Assembly (NCBI GenBank): GCA_003577165.1
Contig: QEUM01000002.1
Span: forward strand, 62,001-126,000
Source of the DNA: Armatimonadota bacterium
GTDB taxonomy: Bacteria; Armatimonadota; Fimbriimonadia; Fimbriimonadales; ATM1
Length of the DNA stretch: 64,000 nt
Reading direction: 5' to 3'
The notes under the pieces were generated by a model that saw only the letters and a list, made by a program, of their open reading frames with translations, made no database searches and was not told the DNA's origin. The number at the start of each line of letters is the position of its first letter. The first letter of the stretch is position 1. A program made the translations under genes and the position numbers. Below, piece after piece: positions 48,001 to 54,288 of the stretch.

Positions 48001-49426
48001 GCATCCTCGACTCGATCGGCGTCTCTTCGCTTTGGGAGTCGTTGCAGGCGTCCCAAAGAAGGCACGCGATCGTCTGCGCCTGCGTGGTGAGGCGATACGT
48101 GTCGACGTTTTCGAGTCGGTCCTCTGGCGTGTCCTGCCGAACTCTTCGATCGTTGCAGGTCATGAACGTAATCGAATTCAAACCCGCTAAGTTGTGGATC
48201 TCGGATTCGACCGCAAACTTAGCTGGGACCGTGTTCTTCCAGTGCCGCCCATCGGGATTGTTGACGCCGTCGAGAAAGAGCTCTCGCTCGGATAGGCCAA
48301 GGACGGAAGCGATTCTGCCGACGCGCGAACGCATCGCCGCGGCCACATCGCGCTCTTGAGATATGTTCTCATCCCGATACTCGACCCACCAGCCCTGCGC
48401 GAGCGCGGCGATTGTGGGGCTGCCGCTGCTCAGGTCGAGAGTGAAGGCGAATTGTGGGACGTTGCCGTCGGTGATCTCCCAACCATCCTCGAAGCGGCGC
48501 TCGATGAATCGGCGCGCACCTTCCATCGCTTGGTAATGCCCGCTCGTGAGCAGAAACAGCACGCTGCGTTTGGGCCGAAGCGACTTGAGTGCTTTCGCAA
48601 TCTCGATCAGCGCCGCGGCGCTGCAGGATTGATCCGCGCCGTGATTGAGGCCCGGCACCACTGAGACGGAGTCTGCGTAGGCAGACACCAAGACCCACTC
48701 AGCGCTCAAGGCTTGGTCGGATCCGCGAACCGTTACGAACAGGTTTTGCGCCTGAGTCTCGGTCCATGTTTGGTTGCATTTGACGGTGGCTTCACTTCCG
48801 ATTGCAGCGAAGAGGGGGCCGGCGTCCGCGGCGGGCACGTAAAACCGTGGGACATCGAGCGGGAGCATGGACCACTTCTCGTCTGCCTCTGCGCGTGTCG
48901 GAGGCGCAAGATTCGCGTCCACGAAGACGACGGCGCTTGCGCCGAGCTGGGCGGCAGTCCGCCAGCCGTCTCCGCTGTCGAAGTTGAGGACCACGATCGA
49001 GCCCTCCACCCGCAGTCCGTCAAACGAGCCCAACTGGCCGTCGCCTGCATAGACGAGTCGGCCTCGGACGGAGCAGGTCGAGGTGCGGACGCCGTTGGGC
49101 CAGAGGGGAAACGCCGTGACGACGCCGGACCCCGTCCGAATCTCGGCCCGCGCGGACGGGTCAGGCAGGATCACGGGGAACGCTTCTGAGCGGACCTCAC
49201 CGACCGCGCCGAGGAGCCTCTGAGAGCGGATGGCACCGAGCATCCGGGCTGACGGCGAGCCAAGCCTTGGCTCGGCCGCAATCTCGCGCAACGTGCGGGC
49301 GATCGCCCCTTCGCGAATCTGAAGAGCCAGGCTCCTGTACTCGGCGGCCGAGTCGCTTTCGGCTTGTGCCGCTCCCAAGGTCCACGCGAGGAGCGGGATA
49401 GCGATGATCCGCGCGCAGAGCCGCAC
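45005..49426 (-). CDS. Giant fusion of an M28-peptidase-like domain and an FtsX-type permease
   Basis: A 1473-aa membrane protein started at GTG 49426, the first start in front of a signal peptide (VRLCARIIAIPLLAWTLGAAQA). A protease-associated-like insert (GSFDGLRVEGSIVVLNFDSG) and an M28 aminopeptidase-like fold follow. Key metal ligands look lost: the usual HYD reads Y250-A-D252 and the usual EE pair reads H297-Y298, while D265 persists. Next come a beta-rich region, three transmembrane helices, and an FtsX/MacB-type permease with a periplasmic domain and three further helices (VIPVLIAAIIVLNTMIASV). A C-terminal domain of about 150 residues ends the protein. No ABC ATPase gene is near. Probably a non-catalytic envelope mechanotransmission-type protein. 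Confidence 0.85.
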   Translation of the reverse strand: MRLCARIIAIPLLAWTLGAAQAESDSAAEYRSLALQIREGAIARTLREIAAEPRLGSPSARMLGAIRSQRLLGAVGEVRSEAFPVILPDPSARAEIRTGSGVVTAFPLWPNGVRTSTCSVRGRLVYAGDGQLGSFDGLRVEGSIVVLNFDSGDGWRTAAQLGASAVVFVDANLAPPTRAEADEKWSMLPLDVPRFYVPAADAGPLFAAIGSEATVKCNQTWTETQAQNLFVTVRGSDQALSAEWVLVSAYADSVSVVPGLNHGADQSCSAAALIEIAKALKSLRPKRSVLFLLTSGHYQAMEGARRFIERRFEDGWEITDGNVPQFAFTLDLSSGSPTIAALAQGWWVEYRDENISQERDVAAAMRSRVGRIASVLGLSERELFLDGVNNPDGRHWKNTVPAKFAVESEIHNLAGLNSITFMTCNDRRVRQDTPEDRLENVDTYRLTTQAQTIACLLWDACNDSQSEETPIESRMPFGGGSSFKRMALIAGFATISGRVLKYDPRHGFLPDVSMVGSLVVKPNTEKAYMGVRGQAVARADAPDARYVLYGCVPLTAHLESRRFPTPIWAFTLDKNGSITHALDFKREEVGDFSSYFTLSTSYREATLVVFEAVQIDLHGLSDPHLYRMYQELQVLDARNNGTPREYSFVLPWEAIFSTGNVDDSAVLYLQAGTRYKVLGFIVPGEARLVLTGATPQHPDGEGYIATKGRESLPTTNPALSCARDLLAINRWRMKRLAEHRIINPSISDLTERAEKEVIAAEKAHQALQHRESISHARAAWAYALRAHPLLLATTRDVLNGLIFYLFLLLPFAYFAERLLFASKELTKQMLRSGAIFILVFILLRLLHPAFDLTGNTFMIFVAFTMGALSLIVIAFISGKFESSISQLEQQAVGQADKRIGRVGIALTALNIGLSNMRRRKARTLLTSITLCLVTFIVLSFTSVVPALRFNDVPAPGTPRYAGVLFRYPDFFVLDESAFSSLRSEFPAATPISRRAWFFGAEIGTQSVLTLTSRTSSTEVACMFGLDPDEAKLTRIHEAMAAGGKWFTGEDRFTMILPRSVANRLGLGPRDVGKETVEYGGQEFKLIGILEDAKLRGIRDLDDESILPANFAQSRQQQRQSGGGDRAFRKFVRLDASGVFFVPARTALALGAETFSIAVSTGSMERTSEVLADFMPRTGLNLYGAVLGPSGPETRRFSTVAGSQTRGLELVVIPVLIAAIIVLNTMIASVMERKREISIFSAVGLAPSHIAALFFVESLVYAVLGSFVGYLAAQVAAVAIAEFGLFPGLTLNYSSASAVFATLLVVGIVLLSTLYPARIAARVANPAKSDLWEMEPPEGDQWAVELPFTVSTGHARGLARFYAEWLRSCEQYSIGEFVSESTTLEEDHERISVSSRLWLAPYDLGIQQTLRIEFQPAEIESVWQIRLHISRVSGDPEQWQSLNHRFFGALRRQFLFWRTLTPHEKAIYITPQPA

Positions 49427-49486
49427 GTCCCCAGTTTCGACGCGACGCTGCCGCCGACCTCTATCCAATAGGGCTAAACTCCCCGC

Positions 49487-50005
49487 GTGACGCTGGTTGT
49501 CGACTTCGAGGACTTCGCCGAGGCCGTGCGACGCTACGGCCGGGAGACGGATGACACGGTCTACTTTCGGAGATCCGGCTCCTCGATTCACTGGTCCTAT
49601 CTGAACCCCGACACGGGAGTCCACGTAGCGTGCTTCTATAGAGGCGATGCCGACGAAGCGAAGTCGTCGTTAATGGCGCGAGGCCTGAAAGCGAAGAGGG
49701 GGCTGTGGGTCACAGAGGCTTCGTTAGAACATCTCGAGCAACTCGCCGGAGAGACGTACGTCGCTGCCGTCGCCTATGAAACCAAAGAGGGGCCGGGGCT
49801 GTGGATGGACGCTTACTCCGCTCCCCCGACTGACGGCATGGTGCTTCGCGCGATCTTCGACGAGTTCGTTTCCGAAGGACGCATCGCCGAAGATCAGTTC
49901 GACGTTTTCCTTGCGGTCGCGAAGCCCAATGTGCGGCTGCTCGGTCCGGAGCAGATCGAGCGATTCCAGAAGCAGAAGCCAAAAGAAAAAGGAGGCCTGC
50001 AGTGA
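49487..50005 (+). CDS. Hypothetical protein
   Basis: A 172-aa soluble protein starting at GTG 49487, divergent from the giant fusion with a 60-bp gap. It is acidic in the middle and lysine-rich at the end (QKQKPKEKGGLQ). Segments such as TVYFRRSGSSIHWSYLNPDTGVHVACFYRG and LEQLAGETYVAAVAYETKEG look like an alternating beta structure. I recognise no family. The composition and lack of internal stops over 172 codons support a real gene. Confidence 0.7.
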   Translation: MTLVVDFEDFAEAVRRYGRETDDTVYFRRSGSSIHWSYLNPDTGVHVACFYRGDADEAKSSLMARGLKAKRGLWVTEASLEHLEQLAGETYVAAVAYETKEGPGLWMDAYSAPPTDGMVLRAIFDEFVSEGRIAEDQFDVFLAVAKPNVRLLGPEQIERFQKQKPKEKGGLQ

Positions 50006-50028
50006 AAGGAGAGCAAAGCCTGCAGGCC
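49994..50028 (+). terminator. Hairpin spanning the end of the hypothetical gene
   Basis: GGCCTGCAG (49994-50002) pairs with CTGCAGGCC (50020-50028) across a 17-nt loop that contains the TGA stop. There is no T-run. It may be a weak terminator or a stability element. Confidence 0.4.
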
Positions 50029-50152
50029 CCAAGAGAGTGATTTCGTTCCGCGATACTTTTCGGCCAGGTCGGCCCAATACGTTATGTTCCATAGGCGACA
50101 GGGCCGGCGAATCTGGTGAAAATACTGGGCTTAGTTAGGTCGCCCGCATTCG

Positions 50153-51358
50153 ATGAAGTTGCCAGCCGCTCTGTCCGTCGCGCTCCGGTCGATTCGTGAG
50201 AACGCGACGCGGTCGCTCTTGAGCGGCGTCGGGATCATGATGGGCTCCGTCGCCGTCATGCTGCTCATCTCAATCGCGCAGGGGGTTCGCGACGACGTGC
50301 GAACGAATGTCGAGTCGCTCGGTGTCAACCTGCTCATCGTCGTCCCCGGGGTCGTGGATGTTTCGAGCCCGATGTCTGGCAGCGGGAACATCGGGTTGAG
50401 CCCCTTCACGGACAAGGATGTCCAAGCAGCGAGGGCAGTGGAGGGCGCCCGGAGAGTTGCGAGGTGGACGTTCGTCGGAGGAGTCGTCACCGCAGGGGGC
50501 CAGCCGGCGCGTGCGTTTCCAATCGGCGTAGACCCGATGTGGTTCGAAATGCGGCCTCACAAGTTCCTTTCCGGGGGGGCGTTCGAATCGCCTCGCGATC
50601 GAAACGCAGTGATTGGCTCCAGCGTTGCCGAACAACTCTTCGGGAGCACAACCGTCGTCGGCCGCGAGATCGACGTCAACGGCTTCAAGTTTGAAATCGT
50701 GGGCGTGACCGACGAGTCGGGGAGCGCGAGTCCTCTCGGAACAAATCCGTTCCAGATCATCGTCTACTTGCCTTTCGGCGCGGTCGTCGACACACTCGCC
50801 AAGGGCCGAACGCAGATCGATCGCATTTTCGTGCAGACGGATCCCGAACAGAACCCGCGAGCAGTGAAGGAGCGCATCCAGAACGCCGTTCGGTCGAGCC
50901 AGGGCGGAGAGGTGACCTTCAGCGTCCTGACGCAAGAAGACCTGTTGGTCGCGATCTACAAGGTTCTGGACGTGCTCACGTACCTCGTGGTCGGCATCTC
51001 AGCCATCGCCCTGATCGTGGGTGGCGTCGGCATCATGACGGTGATGCTGATGAACGTCAATGAGCGACGGCGCGAGATTGGCATCCGAAAGACGGTCGGA
51101 GCGCAGAGGCGGGACATCTTTGCCCAATTCCTAGTCGAGGCGGTCGTTCTGACCACCGGGGGCGGCCTCATGGGCCTGGGTCTCACGTTGCTCGGCATCG
51201 CCGCCCTGGAGGCTTGGACGCCGATCAAGGCCTCCCTGACACCCGGCACCATCGCCCTCGGAATGGGGCTGAGCATCGGCGTGGGAGGGGTCTTCGGAAT
51301 CGTCCCGGCGCTGCGGGCGGCGGCGAAGGACCCCGTCGAGAGCATGAGGAACGAGTAG
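50153..51358 (+). CDS. MacB-like ABC transporter permease
   Basis: A 401-aa permease of the MacB/FtsX family. An N-terminal transmembrane helix (LLSGVGIMMGSVAVMLLISIA), a large MacB-type periplasmic domain (about 50-270) and three C-terminal helices (YLVVGISAIALIVGGVGIMTVML, then NERRREIGIRKTVGAQRRDIF in the cytoplasmic loop) match the family. MacB-type proteins couple to an ATPase to move proteins, peptides or toxins or to signal across the envelope. No ATPase or membrane-fusion gene is adjacent. The start ATG at 50153 is preceded by a 147-bp gap containing a hairpin. Confidence 0.9.
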   Translation: MKLPAALSVALRSIRENATRSLLSGVGIMMGSVAVMLLISIAQGVRDDVRTNVESLGVNLLIVVPGVVDVSSPMSGSGNIGLSPFTDKDVQAARAVEGARRVARWTFVGGVVTAGGQPARAFPIGVDPMWFEMRPHKFLSGGAFESPRDRNAVIGSSVAEQLFGSTTVVGREIDVNGFKFEIVGVTDESGSASPLGTNPFQIIVYLPFGAVVDTLAKGRTQIDRIFVQTDPEQNPRAVKERIQNAVRSSQGGEVTFSVLTQEDLLVAIYKVLDVLTYLVVGISAIALIVGGVGIMTVMLMNVNERRREIGIRKTVGAQRRDIFAQFLVEAVVLTTGGGLMGLGLTLLGIAALEAWTPIKASLTPGTIALGMGLSIGVGGVFGIVPALRAAAKDPVESMRNE

Positions 51359-51429
51359 CCACCCGTATGCCATAATTCGGGGGTTGCCGCCAGTCTGGGG
51401 CAGCCAATCACCTCGAGGTTCCATCAGCC

Positions 51430-53244
51430 TTGGCGAAAACCGTCCAGAACTCAAAATTCGACGTCGCGCGCGCGTATGCGGATCGCATCGTGCTGTCCGG
51501 CATTGCCCGAGTCACGTCGACGCTCCGGCTCGGCGAATTGGCTCAGGAGATCGCAGATAAGGGGATCACGCTTTCGGACCTTCGCCAGTTGCTGGCCACC
51601 AACCCGGAACGGTTCGCCTACCATGACCGGAGGTGGCTCCCGAGGCCACGGGTCGAGGTTGCTCAGGGGCCGTTGAGCGAACTGGTATCGAGGACACTGA
51701 AGAACTACGCCGCGCCGATGCCGATGTCCGAACTCGCGTCGGAGATCGCCCTCACGAAGGGGATCAGCCGCGGATCAGTAGAGCCGCGCGTGCAGGCGAT
51801 CCTCCAGAGTGACGAGCGGTTCTTCCTCACGCCCTCAGGTTACGCCGGTCTGTCCGAGTGGATGTTCATCGCTTCCGACGAGAGCGATGACGAGGCCCTC
51901 TTCAAGAACGGACTGACCGAAGACGACGTCGCACCGTACCGAACTTCGGTCGGAAGGACCTCCTTCGACGATTTCGAAAGGGCCGCCAGAACTACGCTCA
52001 ATCACGTTCCGATTTCACCGAAAATCATCGGCTACTACGCTTGGAAGCAGTTGAATCCAACCGAACCGTACGAGCCGATGCTCTACGATCCCGTCGAACT
52101 CTTCGACGCGCTCCTGCAGACTCCGGGCGTCGTATTCGGCGCAGACGGCAAGTTCCATTCGAGTTCTGAGGTTCCAGGGTGGCTCAAGCTCGCCCTGAAG
52201 GAAGCAGAGAAGGCGACGCCGTTCGTCGAAGTCGAGGAAGCCGCTCCGCTCGAACTGGGCGAGGGCGACATCGACGAGATGGCGAACCGCGTCCTCGCTT
52301 CGCCCGTTTCGCTGAGCGTCGGCAAACTTCTGCAGGAGAAGTACGAACTGACGCCTGCGGATCGAACGTATCCGGAGGACTTGGCGAACGCAGTCCGGGC
52401 GCTAAAGGATTCGGGCCTCGTTTGGCACGTCGGTGGAGACCGGTTCCGGAAGCCCGATTCTGCGCCGGAGTTCATCTACACGATTCCGGAGTTCTTCCAC
52501 TTTTACAGATCCGAATTCCTCGACGACGACGGCGAGCCGATCGACGTCGAACTTTCCGACGACGGATTCGGCAGTTCGCTGCGCAAGGAAATGGGGCACA
52601 CGCTCGCCCAGGACGTGCTGGACGAGGATGAGCAGATCAAGCCGAAAAAGATGCCGGAATCCGTTCGGCTGGTGCTCAAGTCTCTTCACCGCGAGATCGG
52701 GACTTTCCCGCTCTGTCAGTTCCCGCCCGGATGGCTGGACTTCGATCCGAAAGTGCAGGAGTTGGTCTTCGTCGATTCTTCAGGCAAGGAACTGTACGTG
52801 TGGCTGAACAATGAGACGAGGCTCCTGTACAACTTGCTCGACTGGTGGTTCGAACAGCAGATCGAAAGCGGCGCCGTGTTCACACTGACGCGGACGCAGC
52901 GGCCCAATGTATTCGACTTCCGGTGGGAAGACGAGGCCGATCCACTCCTCTTCATCAGTTCGGAGCGGATGGAACAACTTCGCGACCTTGCGGCGCGCGC
53001 TGAGGACCTCTCGACTTACGAAATCTTGATGGAAGTGCTCTCGCATTACAACAAGGGTGCAGAGTTCGTCACGATCCTCGCGGAGACGAACGTGGTGAGG
53101 CGCGTGACCCGCCGCACAGTCGCTTCGATCTTGACCGGATACCACTGCTTCTATCAGAGGAAGGGATCGCCCGTCTGGCACTTCGATCCTAAGAAGGTCG
53201 AACAGGGCTTCGACAAGACGAAGAGGAAGTACGTACGGACTTAG
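51430..53244 (+). CDS. Winged-helix protein with HARE-like N-terminal repeats, function unknown
   Basis: A 604-aa soluble acidic protein from TTG 51430. Residues about 15-72 and 80-145 read as two tandem winged-helix modules. The second (PMPMSELASEIA ... RVQAILQSDERFFLTPSGYAGLSEW) resembles the HARE-HTH domain of RNA polymerase delta and chromatin/restriction proteins. A further helical unit around 290-350 may be a third copy. The C-terminal half has beta-rich segments (YVWLNNETRLLYNLLDWWFEQQIESGAVF) but no catalytic motif. It probably binds DNA or a transcription complex; this is inference from the fold-like pattern. It lies 71 bp after the permease and 75 bp before rpsT. Confidence 0.8.
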   Translation: MAKTVQNSKFDVARAYADRIVLSGIARVTSTLRLGELAQEIADKGITLSDLRQLLATNPERFAYHDRRWLPRPRVEVAQGPLSELVSRTLKNYAAPMPMSELASEIALTKGISRGSVEPRVQAILQSDERFFLTPSGYAGLSEWMFIASDESDDEALFKNGLTEDDVAPYRTSVGRTSFDDFERAARTTLNHVPISPKIIGYYAWKQLNPTEPYEPMLYDPVELFDALLQTPGVVFGADGKFHSSSEVPGWLKLALKEAEKATPFVEVEEAAPLELGEGDIDEMANRVLASPVSLSVGKLLQEKYELTPADRTYPEDLANAVRALKDSGLVWHVGGDRFRKPDSAPEFIYTIPEFFHFYRSEFLDDDGEPIDVELSDDGFGSSLRKEMGHTLAQDVLDEDEQIKPKKMPESVRLVLKSLHREIGTFPLCQFPPGWLDFDPKVQELVFVDSSGKELYVWLNNETRLLYNLLDWWFEQQIESGAVFTLTRTQRPNVFDFRWEDEADPLLFISSERMEQLRDLAARAEDLSTYEILMEVLSHYNKGAEFVTILAETNVVRRVTRRTVASILTGYHCFYQRKGSPVWHFDPKKVEQGFDKTKRKYVRT

Positions 53245-53319
53245 GATTCTGGGCGCGGGCGCGCCGGAATGGATCAGCGAATCTGAACAGAGAATTACCG
53301 AGTACAAGGAAACACAGAT

Positions 53320-53574
53320 ATGCCAAACATCAAGTCAATGAAGAAGGACCTGAAGCGCAACGCCAAGCGGCGCACGCGCAATCAGGCCACGAAGTCGGCT
53401 TTAAAGACGTTCGTCAAGAAGGCGAAAGCCGCCGAGCCCGGCTCGCCCGTCGTCGTGCAGGCGATCAAGGCGCTCGATAAGGCGGCAGAGCGCGGCATCA
53501 TCCACAAGAATCAGGCTGCGCGAAGAAAGAGCCGGCTCATGCTCGCTGCGAAGAAGAACACCGCGGTCGCTTAG
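53320..53574 (+). CDS. rpsT: 30S ribosomal protein S20
   Basis: An 84-aa basic helical protein binding 16S rRNA in the 30S body. Features are the MPNIKSMKKDLKRNAKRRTRNQ N-terminal helix, a central ALDKAAERGIIHKNQAARRKSRL and the alanine/lysine-rich tail. Length is typical of the family. AAGGA lies 8-10 nt before the ATG. It stands alone, as is usual for rpsT. Confidence 0.96.
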   Translation: MPNIKSMKKDLKRNAKRRTRNQATKSALKTFVKKAKAAEPGSPVVVQAIKALDKAAERGIIHKNQAARRKSRLMLAAKKNTAVA

Positions 53575-53625
53575 TCGTCCGCGTCGTTCCAATAATCCTC
53601 CCCATCGCCGTTCCACGGGTCGAAT

Positions 53626-54288
53626 ATGCCTCGAGCACAAGCGAAACGAAAATCGAAGCCGGCAAAGGGACCGGATGGTCGATACATCGTAAAGGTCGGA
53701 GGACGCATCGTTCTTCGGGCACTGCCCCCAGAGAAGGAAAAGGCGCTCGTCTCAGATTACAACGACGGTTTGATTACCGTCCGAGCGCTGCTCAAAAAGT
53801 ACGACATCTCCCTACCGACTCTGTACAACATCTTGAACCGGCACAAGACCTACCGACCGCGCGGTAGGGGAAGTTGGGCGGAGAAGGAGCTGAGCCTCAG
53901 TGAGATGAAGCGCATCTGGGCGGAGTACGTCGCGAACGAAATCAGTTTGCCGAAACTCGCGAAGAAGTGGGGAATCACAACAGCGCGCATCTTTGACATC
54001 GGCGACCAACTTGGGCGCACCGAAAGACGCCGCCCGAACCATCGTGGGAAGAGCCGCAAACTGAGCGACGCCCAAGAACTCCGCGTGTGTAAGATGTACA
54101 CGCAGGGGAAGATCGAAGTCGATGAGATCGCGGCGAAGTTCGACATCGACCGAACCACGTTGTACGACATCCTCCATCGGCGCCAGGTCACCATTCGACG
54201 CCAAGCGCCTGCATCGGGCGAGGCGGTTCTCGAATCCGGTCGTTACTTGAAGCAGCAGAGGAAGCGGCTCACTCACCCGGACGAGTAG
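53626..54288 (+). CDS. Protein with three tandem resolvase-type helix-turn-helix domains
   Basis: A 220-aa basic protein. Residues 33-80, 89-136 and 146-192 are three diverged copies of a unit in which an acidic or basic helix is followed by an I/V-x-x-L-x-x-K-Y/W-x-I turn and a recognition helix (TLYNILNRHKTYR, RIFDIGDQLGRTE, TLYDILHRRQVTI). Each resembles the C-terminal HTH of Hin/gamma-delta invertases and resolvases (HTH_7). No serine-recombinase catalytic domain is present, so it is a DNA-binding protein of unknown role. A short Lys-rich N-terminus and Gln/Lys-rich C-terminus flank the repeats. It overlaps the convergent oxidoreductase gene by 20 nt. Confidence 0.8.
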   Translation: MPRAQAKRKSKPAKGPDGRYIVKVGGRIVLRALPPEKEKALVSDYNDGLITVRALLKKYDISLPTLYNILNRHKTYRPRGRGSWAEKELSLSEMKRIWAEYVANEISLPKLAKKWGITTARIFDIGDQLGRTERRRPNHRGKSRKLSDAQELRVCKMYTQGKIEVDEIAAKFDIDRTTLYDILHRRQVTIRRQAPASGEAVLESGRYLKQQRKRLTHPDE

